A DNA stretch of 64,000 nt. It comes from Zygnema cylindricum. Its lineage: Eukaryota; Streptophyta; Zygnematophyceae; Zygnematales; Zygnemataceae. The stretch covers positions 97,001 to 161,000 of the forward strand of contig JBBHKE010001846.1 in assembly GCA_037447655.1 (NCBI GenBank), in the 5' to 3' direction. Positions 54,617 through 64,000 of this stretch are shown piece after piece. The notes beneath the pieces are model-generated. The model was not told the origin of the DNA. It worked only from the letters and a program-made list of their open reading frames with translations, and did not search any database. A program made the position numbers and the translations under genes. The number at the start of each line of letters is the position of its first letter. Positions within the stretch are counted from its first letter, which is position 1.

Positions 54617-55468
54617 CTTTTTCCTTTTATATAACTTATGAAATATGCTCTCGCATTTAAAACAATGCATTAGATGAAATGAAATAATAATTGCATCACA
54701 CATTTCATTTAGCATCCCACTTATTATAAATCCGAGCAAAGATTTTATCCACCTCATCTCTTTTCCATCCACACTAAATCCGATTTCCCTCTTGCAATTC
54801 AAACAGCCAGCCCCATCTCCAATCTGCAACACACATCCTGAGGCTAACCCTTTTACAGGCACACCTTCATAAATATCATCACTCCCTTTAGTGATTTCAA
54901 ACCCATTACCCCTAAAACATGAACTTTCCTCACTCTCTTCCATGGAGATCTTTCCACTCTCACTTTCTAAATTTATTCCCAATAAATATTTCTCCTCCCC
55001 TAAACCTTTCATTAAATATTCCTCTTCTCCCTTATCCTTTAAAACCCCTTCTAGTTTCACTTCTCCCCTTTCCTCGGAATCCGTTGAAGTCTCCTTTTCC
55101 GACCAGTTTTCTTTTTCCAAAATACCTATAGAATTATCCTCATTATTTTTATTTTTCCCTTTTTCAATAATTGGTCCTAGATCCGACTTACTCATTTCTA
55201 AGTCATACACTTTACACTCCTCGACATACTCAAGTACCTCCTCTCTCTTTACTTCCCTTATACCTCCAAAAGCACACTGTTGCCTTCGTGGAATTTCTGT
55301 GTACTTTTCTCTCTTCTCCATTCTACCGATGTGAAGAAGCTCCAAGATTTCTTCATCCTCTTTCTCCTCTTCCCCTTCTACATACAAACCTCTAAGTTCT
55401 TCCAAACAAGGACACTCCTCCATATAGTGACCCGGTTTCCTATAAGCGAAGCAAACCGTTTTTTTCAA
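54590..55468 (-). CDS. Family-C chimeric frame: gag tail fused to scraps of pol
   Basis: 292 codons, uninterrupted, in a region otherwise full of stops. Starts with a CCHC-like knuckle (C-F-A-Y-R-K-P-G-H-Y-M-E-E-C; second Cys is Tyr) and acidic region, then P-R-R-Q-Q-C-A-F-G-G-I as before the protease. The protease active site, integrase core and RT catalytic box are absent. Short pieces match the linker (V-Y-D-L), RT (L-G-E-E-K-Y-L-L-G-I) and RNase H (S-G-C-V-L-Q-I-G-D-G-A, W-I-K-S-L-L-G). The last ~8 codons come from the B6 LTR. It looks like a deletion derivative whose deletions kept the frame. Whether it is expressed is unknown. Confidence 0.6.
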   Translation of the reverse strand: MKKTVCFAYRKPGHYMEECPCLEELRGLYVEGEEEKEDEEILELLHIGRMEKREKYTEIPRRQQCAFGGIREVKREEVLEYVEECKVYDLEMSKSDLGPIIEKGKNKNNEDNSIGILEKENWSEKETSTDSEERGEVKLEGVLKDKGEEEYLMKGLGEEKYLLGINLESESGKISMEESEESSCFRGNGFEITKGSDDIYEGVPVKGLASGCVLQIGDGAGCLNCKREIGFSVDGKEMRWIKSLLGFIISGMLNEMCDAIIISFHLMHCFKCESIFHKLYKRKKILVRGLIY

Positions 55469-56439
55469 AACTCCCCTTTCTTTTCATCTCCCTCTCTTTC
55501 CACCAAAGTTCCGATAAGGTTTACCTTTTTCTTTTTTCCTCTCATCACGCTTCCGCTCGTCACCGTTGTTCCTCACATCATGCTTCCGCCAGTCACCACC
55601 AACTGTAAATGCAGTTTACCTTTCACTTCCCCTACAAAGCTCCAAAAAGCTTTCCCTCAGAAGTAGTATTCCATGGTAATACTCCTACTCCACGAGGAGC
55701 CATCCATTCCCTGCATACGATAAATGATGTCTTTGTACTCATCAAGATTTTTCATGATAATTGTATTAATCTTTCTCTCCACAGATTCTACATATCCCGC
55801 ACTAGCAAGCTCAACATATAACGCAACAATATCATTGCAAAACTGTATCATGCTACCGCCTTTATAAACATAGGCCCTTATTTCTTGTTTTACTAACTGC
55901 TGCCTCTGTATAGTCTCACTTTTATAAATTTGAATTAGTGCTTCCCATATCTCTGAAGACTTCTTTAAGTTTATAAGAGTGATAGCTATGTACTTAGACA
56001 CGATTCTAAGTATAAGATGCTTTGCTATAGTGTTTTTGTATTCCCATTATTTTCTGTCATTTTCTTCACTTTTAATCCCTACAAGTGGTACCATAGCTGA
56101 GAGCCTAGCTCCCCTCACCATATGTGTCCCTTTTTCCTTCTCCCCTATTTCCCTATCCACGGCATGGTTTTTCCCTTCACCTTCCGTTATATCTGAACTC
56201 CCGTTGATATTCTGGGCAGCCTCAGATGATTCTCCATACTAAGCTCCTCCAAAGCCAGGTGGCGGACATCTCACTTGTCCCGAAACAATTCCCCATAAGT
56301 GCTTCTCAAAAAGCAATCCCTCCATTGTAAACTCCCAATAAGTGAGGTATGTTCCATCGAACATAGGCACCCTAGATGGTGGGCCTATAACTTGAAATTC
56401 TATGGGCTCTATATCCTGAACAGCTTCCAGTGTCCGCAA
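55469..56439 (-). pseudogene. Family-C gag, N-terminal and middle parts
   Basis: The start ATG 56437-56439 lies in the LTR (47 nt from its end), reading through the PBS as F-Q-V-I-G-P-P-S-R-V. Open to 56239, then broken; 56001-55657 is open and matches the gag middle of family B (W-E-A-L-I-Q-I-Y-K-S-E-T-I-Q-R-Q-Q-L). Stops lie at 56240 and 55650. Confidence 0.75.
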
Positions 56440-57783
56440 TTTCTAGTACTCACCGGAGTCTCTCCCAAAATGTGGATAAAATCTTGACGCCTCATCTGGC
56501 CAGCTTGGGAAGAGTAGATCTGCTAGTGGCAGGGTGACCATGTCAAGGATACTCCCTAGCCAGACAAGGAAAAGTGCATCAATACCTGAGGAGTGGAACA
56601 TTTTTTACAATGGTGAAGTTTATCTCATGGGAACAACAACATCGGAACACACCAGTGGGGTACGTTTTGGAAAATGTTCACCCAAGAGATGATCGAAGAA
56701 ACCCAGGCAGGCAAAGACTCTGACCGACTACACCCCTGTGTAGCGTGGACTCCCCTGAGTCCGCAGCAACAAGAATCACTGAATTTGGTCCACTGAATTG
56801 ATAGTTATGGTTGGCCAAAGTTTGCCATTTATATAAGGTGCTCTCTGGGAGAGTCAGCTACCTACTCGAAATATTCTAAGTCCTAAACCCCTCTCTAAAC
56901 CCTCTAGTACTGAGGTACGGACCAATCACATTACTGTATAGTACATAAAGGTACAAATGCCGGTGTACCTTTTGTACGGACATCGTACGACATGGCTAAT
57001 AAGTCAACAAATGTCCTATCCGGATTCGCTCTTGTATTCTCCGGAATTCCTGCCTCCAAATCTTATCTCTCCACGTGGCGCCAGGTCATGCCGCGTCAGA
57101 AAACGGTACCGTACAAGAAAGTACAAGTGTCGGAGTACTTTCTGTACGTACATTGTACGATGTCGCCATAGTGCGACATTTGTCACTCCCGGATTTGTTT
57201 TCTGCCGTTCCGGAAATTCCGTAATCCCGTACGATGTTGCCACGTGTCATCCGGAGTGGCGGCGTCTGCAAACTGCCAAATTTTCCTTTCCGCGATGTCG
57301 GCGCTTACCACGGCCGTCCGATTTGCATCGTAACTAAAACGGACCGTCGAAATAAATGTCCGTACTATTTATTTCGTCTGGTGCTAAAAGTACAACTGTT
57401 TCTATGCCCTGAATACCGTAATCCAGTTAAATGAAATTCCCTATTTGTAACTATGTAAATATCTATCAACCCATGTATGTCACAGCACTAGTCCTAGGCT
57501 AAATGGACAAAGCTAACGACTACGGGACGGTTGACGGACGGTAGGTACCAGGATCAAATCCTAGGTCCGTCAAATTCCTTTTTGGTAAATATACATAAAT
57601 TAGCTATTCTTGTCTCTCTGGAGAGCTTAGGCACCCATGGCTCTAGCTCCCTTTCCAGCCTTCAGTGACTGCGACAAGTGTGGGGGCTTGGAGAAGGGAG
57701 TCAGGGGCAGACTGCCTCTACTCTTTTCTATCTAATAAAGACCTAGAAAATACCCAAATATCAACAAAACACCTGAGCTTACA
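56393..57783 (-). repeat. 5' LTR of the family-C element
   Basis: 1391 bp, TGTAAGCTCAGG to AGAATTTCA on the minus strand. Shares blocks with family-B LTRs: Gln-tRNA-like 'ctggactcaggggag' segment, GTAC palindromes (56937-56990 and 57105-57160), CACGTG near 57240, and the box-B-like GGATCAAATCC near 57550. Confidence 0.8.
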
Positions 57784-59690
57784 CGTTGTACGGCAAAAAG
57801 ATGATTGGAAAAAATGCGGCGTCGTTACCCCAGCAATCGGTTGTTGTAACTTCATCTATGAAACGCAACCAACTTTGGGAATGCGTGGATGATAAACATG
57901 CCATGGTTTTCGGCAACAACCAATGATAATCTTACGAAGGCGCATGATCAACTTTCGTCGCTGGATTACCACCAATTAGAATTAACATGTATCCTAATAT
58001 GTGTTTTTTGTTCGTTTTACGTTCAATTACAATTAACGATGATACTAATAAGAGGTTTGTTTGACGTTTGATCAGTAAACGCATCCTTATTAGTCTTAAG
58101 TCCCAATATTACAATGCATTAATTCTAATAAAGCAACCCAGCGGGCACCTTATTAAGATTAAGGGTCCTTATTTAACGTCACACAACGTTAGTTCTCTCC
58201 ACGAACGACAAGGAAATATAAATCAATCACTGAGTTCGATGTACGTTATGTGGAACGAAACGTACACATAGAATACCTTCCGTTATAGTTTCGTTCATTA
58301 TACAATACAAATCTAACTGAATGAACATATTGAAATTGTACGGTTACATAGCGTTATAACGTAACTGCGTTTTACAACCCGATGCGTGGAGTCGACTATA
58401 CGACGCGACAATGGACGTTTCGCCTACGTTGTCCTCGCACCTTTTTTACTGTTATCAATTCACCGCACGCAAAACAAACGCTTATTAGAATCATGAATGA
58501 ACTTAAGTGAAAGTACAAAAAACCGTACATTTCGACTGTTTTTACTCGTACCTATTTTAGTGTACAATTATGAAAGCCGCAATGATTGTATATCCGCTAA
58601 CCCAAAATAGAATTATGGACTTTTACTTTGGAAGGACGCGACGTCGTACGGATTGTCAGAATTTGTACCTCTACCTATTTTAACGTATACGTTATGACGG
58701 CGGATCATGTATACCCAAAACAGCGTTATGAAAAAATTACAATTAAACATTTTTTTGAAAATGGGATTGATACACAAATTAGAATCCATGACACTAATTC
58801 TTTATTCACACTAATAATTTCTATACGCTAATAAGTAATAACGATTCACGGTGAACCAGTCAACACCAACTGTAGTACTAACTACAGTCGACGTCGCATT
58901 TGAAATTCGTATTCCAGAAACCCGAAAAGTCGAGAACAACAAGGGAACTATAACGACAGCAATCCGACAAGATCACATCATGGCAGCTCCATCAGCCGGG
59001 GAACGTCGTTGACAAAGCCTTTGTCCTATACGACAGCCTATAATGACAAAAGGCGCCGCGATCTCCACCGACTCCACGTATCGATTATTAACAGATCCCT
59101 CCTGCTGACAAGGATAGCTCTTGCACGCGCGTCCTTTAGCGCACTCATTTTATGCCACGTGGATTTCAAAGTTCACAGTCATACGATCTAGTTAAGGTCT
59201 AAAGGACAATCTAGTCCAGTAATTCGTACTGTACAAAAAGTCAACGTCATATTGTCATTCCATCCTCCGGATTGCCGAAGTGGAGAAGCACAAGGATTGG
59301 ACGATCGATGTTTCTATTCTGCCCGTGAAATGTTTTTGGACACCGAAGTTTCGTCAGTTATCATAATGCTCGAGTTCAAAAGTGCGAAAACTTGTGCAAA
59401 TGTTACGGTCTTCCGCGTATTCCGTGAATAGTACCGGTACGACAAATGACGTTTCCAGACTTCATCAGACACTCTTGTCGCAAACTCAAACGTGATTGGT
59501 CAGCCAGCAACTCTGCAGTTCCTATCCTAATTAGCACTGATTGTTCATGTTAATGAGAAATTAAAATATACAACACTTATATACTGAAACGGTACGTGGC
59601 AGCGTCATATCCACCTAAATAAATAATGTGGCTAATATAGTTTTATGATTTTCGTTCAGAATAACTATCGACCGAAGTAGACTAAGTAAC
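57784..59690. other. No gene or repeat recognised
   Basis: About 1.9 kb with only short random frames (under ~75 codons) and no LTR, TIR or domain similarity that I can see. Probably intergenic sequence or very old decayed repeats. Confidence 0.5.
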
Positions 59691-59692
59691 AT

Positions 59693-59762
59693 GTGAAGTG
59701 TACGGTCACAGGGAAGTGTACGGTTTTGGCTAGTGTACGGTCATGGCAAGTGTACGGCTTTT
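59693..59762 (+). repeat. Four tandem ~17-bp units with GTGTACGG
   Basis: AGTGTACGGT occurs three times and AGTGTACGGC once at a spacing of 16-18 bp. Each unit contains a GTAC core. It lies ~1.7 kb upstream of the DUF21/CNNM-like gene, on the same strand. Confidence 0.75.
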
Positions 59763-59769
59763 TGCACAT

Positions 59770-61467
59770 CAGGAAGGTTTCGAACTTTTCAGTTCAAACT
59801 TTAAAATTTGAACCCTGCCCCTACAAACAAAGAGAAAAAAAAAAAAAAAAGGTACGGTTTCTGGTGTGGTCCAATCACGACAACAATCTGAAAGAACAAA
59901 AAGTTACTGCGTTACGCGTCACGTGCTCTACTCTCCATTTGTAAAAATCTCTCCACGTGGCAAGGTACAGCTGTCATACTTGACGTGTCGTGTACTGGAG
60001 TGACGTGACGCTACTCCTAAAGTTCCAACAGTCTTTGGAGGCTGGGAAGTGTCGTTTTCATCTTATTCTTTTTCTTTATCTTTTTTTTTATTATTTTTCC
60101 TTTTTTTTATATTTTTGTTTCTTTTGAGCTGTTTTTGTCCTCTACACGCCTCTCTCTCTACTTTTAAATTTTGATAACCTTTTTCTTTTTCCACTCCTTT
60201 GTTTTTAAATTCTCTTCCAGTCATTTGATATTGTGTTACCAATCCAAACTCAAACCCTAATTAATTAAAATTCAAACTGTAATTTAAACTCATATTCAAA
60301 TATAAATTAAAATTTGAACACAAATTTAAATTCAAATTTGAACACAAATTTAACTCCATATTGAAGTAGAGCTGAAACCATCCAATCATTTTTAGGTCTA
60401 ACTTACATACATATTTTCCAGAAAGAAAAGAATACTTTACAAATAAACTGATTTTTTTTTATTGCAATTGTAAAAAAACCAGAAACAAAGTCTTTAGGAA
60501 TATTCAGTTTGTAAAATTTATGCAGTTTAAGTTCCATACTGTATGTATTAATTTTTTTTTTTTTTTTTGTATTTTAGTCTTTACCTGCACGGTTTAACTT
60601 AGGATTTGACTAATTTCAAATTTTTTTCCCACCCTGTTTTTGGCTCACATAAAAAGGTATTACTAGTTTTTAACCTAGTTTTTGACTTACTCGTCTCCTA
60701 GCTTTTTAACTAAGTTAAGATCCTTTTTCGTTTCTTTTTGTTTTTTTTTACAGTTTTTTCAACGTAAATTCTATTTTTAGTGCTTGAATTGTTTTTGTAA
60801 CTTAATTTTTAGAAATAAATCAAACCGAATTGCACTTTTTTCTTTATATTTGACGCATAAATGCTTTCTGGATTACTTAAGTAGGTCTTTAATTGAGTGA
60901 AGATATTCCTCTATTGTATTTTTTTCCGTGCATTTTTCTGTATACTCTTCCGTATATTTTTCCGTACGTTCTCCGTATGTTTCTCCTTATTTGAACCACA
61001 AAACTTCATCTTTTTTTTCAGACAGAAATAATTTCTTGTATTTTTTAGTCCTTTTAACTTAATTTTGTTTTTAACTCAGTCAAGATAACCTTTTCCTTGT
61101 ACTTTTAATATTATTTAAACCAATAGCAGCTTTTTCTGTTACTTACAAGTCCCTTTTTATTGACTTTTTTGGAGCGAGAAAAACAATCTCCTTGTATTTA
61201 AATCACAAAAAACTGAGTGTTTTCTCCATCGAAGACAAGTTTTTCCTGGTTTTTCAACCCTAGAAATGCTAATTTTTTCAAGAACAATTAGTATTTTTGA
61301 CAAAAACCTAGTCATTAGAAACAGCCTTTTTTTGTAAAAATAACATTTTCCCTCTATCTAAATCACAAAAACTTGAGTTTTTTTGTCATCCAAGATAGCT
61401 TTTCCATGTATTTGTGACATAAAAAGCTAGTTTTTCTTGAAAAAGTCGATTTTTTTAAGGTTTTGGA
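59770..61467. other. AT-rich upstream region of the DUF21/CNNM-like gene
   Basis: Strongly T-rich on the plus strand, with poly-T runs (60546-60569) and two copies of 'aatttgaacacaaattta' (60315-60352). No coding segment is convincing. It may hold promoter, 5' UTR or upstream introns, but I cannot place a transcription start. Confidence 0.4.
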
Positions 61468-62908
61468 ATGACTACTGCCTGTTGTGACGTCACATTTTGG
61501 CTCTACATTATCATCTGCTTCGCACTCGTCATATTCGCAGGATGCATGTCTGGTTAGTCCCTCCCTCTCCCTCTCCCTCTCCCTCCCTCTTCCTCTCCCC
61601 TTCCCTTTCCCCTTCCCTTTCCCTCTCCCTCTACCTCTCTCTCTCCCTTGCCCTCTTCCTCACCCTCTCCCTCGCCCTCGCCCTCGCCCTCTCCCGCGCC
61701 CTCGCCCTCTCCCTCTCCCGCGCCCTCGCCTTTGCCCTTGCCCTCACCCTCCCCCTCTCCCTCTCCCTCTCCCTCTCCCCTCTTCCCACTCCCCTCTCCC
61801 TCTCCCTCTCCCTCTCCCTCTCCCTCTCCCTCTCCCTCTCCCTCTCCCTCTCCCTCTCCCTCTCCCTCTCCCTCTCCCTCTCCCTCTCCCTCTCCCTCTC
61901 CCTCTCCCTCTCCCTTTCCTTCGCACTCTCTTTCCTTCCTTTTGTTCCTCACTCTATCCTCTTTTTTTTTATCTTTTTTTTTTTTTCCTTCTTATTGTAA
62001 AGTATATGTATCTGTGAGGTAAACACCTATATCTTTTTTTTATTTCCTTTGTCCCTCACCCTCTCCTTTTTCTGTTTTTATTTTCCCCTTTTCCCCTCAG
62101 GTTTGACTCTGGGCCTCATGTCGCTCGGTTTGGTGGATTTGGAAGTTTTGCAAAAAAGTGGAACCGAACAAGACAAAAAATATGCTGGTGAGTTTTTATT
62201 TTATTTTATTTTGTTTTTTATTATTGCTATTTTTTTTTTTGCATATTTTTGTTTTAGAGCCGTTTTCCGATTTTTCGTTTTTCACGATGTTTTATGTTTG
62301 CTTCACCTTTTTTTTTTTTTTGTTTTCGGTTCGGGCAGCTAAAATTTATCCTGTTGTAAAAAATCAACATCTCCTCCTTTGTACTCTTCTTATTGGGAAT
62401 GCTTTGGCAATGGAGGTAAGTCACTCTTTCTCTCTTCCCCTCTCTCTCTCTCTCCCCCTCCCTCTCTTCCTCTCTTCCTCTGCGCCTCTCTCCCTCCCTC
62501 AGTTCCTCTTTCCTCTCTCTCCCTCCCTCACTTCCTCTATCCTCTCCCTCCCCCTCCCCCCCTCCTCCCTCTCCCTCTCCATCTGCCTCTCCCTATCTCT
62601 CTCCCTCTCCCTCTCGCTCTCCCTCTCCCTCTCGCTCTCCCTTTCCCTTTCCGTCTCCCTCTCCCTCTTCCTCTTCCTCTCCCTTTCCCTCTCCCTCTTC
62701 CTCTCCCTTTCCCTCTCCCTCAGCCTCTCCCTCTCCGTCTCCCTCGCCCTCTCGCTCTCCCTCTCGCTCTTTTTTTTTCTTCTTTTTTGTTATTCATTTA
62801 TCATTTTATTTATTTATATTTTTATTTATAAAATTAGTTAGTAATACAAGGACTTTGAATTTGCTGTTTATCTCCTCTTTCTATTTATGTTAAAACTTTA
62901 GTTTCCAT

Positions 62909-62997
<89 letters not shown>

Positions 62998-63445
62998 CTT
63001 CTAATTTCTCATCGGATAATGATAGCCTTTATCTTTACGTCCTTCAAGATATTGTCATTTTTCCTTCGTTTTTTTTAAGAAGAAAAAATATTTGTTACTT
63101 ATTCTTCTCAGGCTCTTCCCATTCATCTATTCTCAATTCTCATGGGCGGACTTTAGTCTTTGTTTTTGTGTCTTCAAGATGTTTTCCTTCTTCTCTGTTT
63201 TTCAAAAATCGAATATATGTTTTCCTTATTCTTTCTCAGGCTCTTCCTATTCATCTATTCTCAATTCACATTGGAGAACGCTAGCCTTTATTTCGAGATG
63301 TTCACATTTTTTCTTTGTTTTTTTGAAAAAGAAAAAATATTTGTTTCTTATTCTTTCCCAGGCTCTTCCCATTTTTTTGGACGAAATTGTTCCCTCGTGG
63401 CTCGCGATTCTTCTCGCTGTCAGCCTTATCCTCATTTTTGCCGAG
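61468..63445 (+). CDS. DUF21/CNNM-type membrane protein, exons 1-4 (3' part outside window)
   Basis: Exons 61468-61552, 62101-62187, 62339-62415 and 63362-63445, each with GT donor and AG acceptor, in consistent phase. Exon 1: start ATG (a stop lies 10 nt upstream in frame), then a hydrophobic segment ([14 protein letters not shown]) and C-M-S-G. Exon 2: [16 protein letters not shown]. Exon 3: [21 protein letters not shown]. Exon 4: A-L-P-I-F-L-D-E, then a membrane segment. These are the hallmarks of the DUF21 domain, which in CNNM/CorC-type proteins is the transmembrane part linked to magnesium transport, usually followed by CBS domains. The only host gene seen; ion specificity is not shown. 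Confidence 0.88.
61558..61920 (+). repeat. CTCCCT microsatellite in intron 1
   Basis: Pyrimidine-only tract of hexamer CTCCCT and variants (CTCGCC, TTCCCC), nearly perfect from about 61795 to 61915. It fills most of intron 1. The long Ser/Pro/Leu and Gly/Glu frames it creates are artefacts of the repeat. Confidence 0.95.
62420..62775 (+). repeat. CTCTCCC microsatellite in intron 3
   Basis: Second long pyrimidine tract of the same type, imperfect (CTCTCCCTCTCGCTCTCCC), just after the exon 3 donor. Confidence 0.93.
62911..62998 (+). repeat. Poly-T tract in intron 3
   Basis: About 88 nt nearly all T, broken by AA near 62959-62960. Its length in the assembly is unlikely to be exact. Confidence 0.9.
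63030..63361 (+). repeat. Tandem ~125-bp units with duplicated splice acceptor, intron 3
   Basis: Three successive units carry 'CTTATTCTTTCTCAG|GCTCTTCCCATT'-type acceptors: AG at 63110-63111, 63238-63239 and 63360-63361. Units 1 and 2 continue identically for ~20 nt, then diverge and hit a stop; only the third leads into the conserved D-E-I-V-P-S-W coding. The first two look like decayed duplicates of the exon 4 start. Confidence 0.8.
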
Positions 63446-63479
63446 GTAAGGACTTAATCTTAAACTCAAAATTGTAAAC

Positions 63480-64000
63480 TTGAAACCGAAAACTGAAATT
63501 TAAACTAAAACTAAAACTAAAACTGAAATTGAAACTGAAACCAAAACTGAAACTAGATCAGAAACTGGAACAGAACTGAACGGAATCTGGAACTGAAACC
63601 GAAACTGAGATCAAAACCGGATATTAATCGGAAAACTGGGACTGGAACTGAAGCTGAACTGAACCAAAGTTGAGGCTAAACTGAAAACTGAGAGCAAAAC
63701 TGAACCTGGATCTGGAACCAAAACTGAACCAGAAACTGAAACTGAAATCAAAACTGAAACTAAAGCGGAAAACAAAAACTGAATTGAAACTGGAAACAAA
63801 ACCGAAACCAAAACTGAGACTGAAACTGAAACTGAAATTGGAACACAAATTGCAACTGAAATGCAAGGCAAGGATAGGACTTCAACTCGGACCTCAAACT
63901 CAAAACGAAAACTGAAACTGATACTGAAACTGGAACTAGAACAGAAACTGAAGCAGAACTTGAACAAAATCTGAAACCGAAACTGAAAGCGAAACTGGAA
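63480..64000 (+). repeat. AAACTG-type degenerate hexamer array, intron 4
   Basis: About 520 bp of imperfect GAAACT/AAACTGA repeats running to the window end, directly after the exon 4 donor at 63446. No coding is expected. Confidence 0.9.

Larger units (their letters stand above)
54617..57783 (-). mobile_element. Deletion-derived copia element of family C
   Basis: 5' LTR 56393-57783, PBS complement GGTGGGCCTATAACT 56378-56392, a gag of nearly full length and a strongly shortened pol. The 3' end is lost at the junction with B6. Coding capacity is essentially gag only, as in non-autonomous derivatives that borrow pol from relatives (inference). Confidence 0.72.

Noticed and set aside
57784-59690. 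Several 60-75-codon frames
   Set aside because: Length and composition are as expected by chance in AT-rich DNA; no motif or splice structure supports them.
61554-61952. Long Gly/Glu, Ser/Pro and Leu/Pro frames on both strands
   Set aside because: They are products of the CTCCCT microsatellite within intron 1 and extend across splice sites.

Overview
This is a plant nuclear window made almost entirely of nested transposable elements, with one host gene at its right edge. Evidence for a land plant or close streptophyte: plant-type Ty1/copia polyproteins, primer-binding sites that exactly complement the anticodon arm of the plant initiator tRNA-Met (as I recall that tRNA), and an intron-containing DUF21/CNNM-like gene. 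A bryophyte or another early-diverging lineage is possible, but I cannot name the species.

Layout. 1-30717 is a nested stack whose order is fixed by target-site duplications (TSDs). A small TIR element (E2, 1955-27816) holds E1 (2055-2833, TSD TAA) and copia element B2 (from 3267). B2 holds B4 (minus, 7598-27393, TSD CGGAT). B4's 5' LTR holds B3 (plus, 13346-26665, TSD CACAA). B3's LTRs hold element A1 (minus, 13739-19597, TSD CCAGT) and a solo LTR D (25406-26402, TSD GAGAT). Copies of the small TIR families and a family-C LTR fill 27820-31810. Assembly gaps lie at 1567-1576 and 31811-31820.

31821-48331 is a decayed Ty3/gypsy-like element ordered gag, CCHC zinc knuckles, aspartic protease, C5-cytosine DNA methyltransferase, start of reverse transcriptase. 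It is split by copia element B5 (32760-45182, TSD TCTCC). B5 in turn holds A2 (35068-40988, TSD AGTAC), the youngest and least damaged element here, with one apparent single-base frameshift. The gypsy RT is cut by B6 (minus, 48332-54616), which abuts a deletion derivative of family C (54617-57783).

57784-61467 has no recognisable gene. 61468-63445 carries the first four coding exons of a DUF21/CNNM-type membrane protein that continues past the window; its introns are full of pyrimidine microsatellites, poly-T and tandem duplications.

Common design of the copia families. In A, B, C and D the gag start codon lies inside the LTR (59, 20, 47 and 20 nt before its end, all 2 modulo 3). In A, B and C the PBS follows directly and is itself translated as V-M/I-G within gag; D is a solo LTR and has no PBS here. 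B, C and D LTRs share a GTAC-rich palindrome; B LTRs also carry G-boxes, an inverted W-box pair and an antisense tRNA-like segment. The most notable item is the DNA methyltransferase domain inside the gypsy element.
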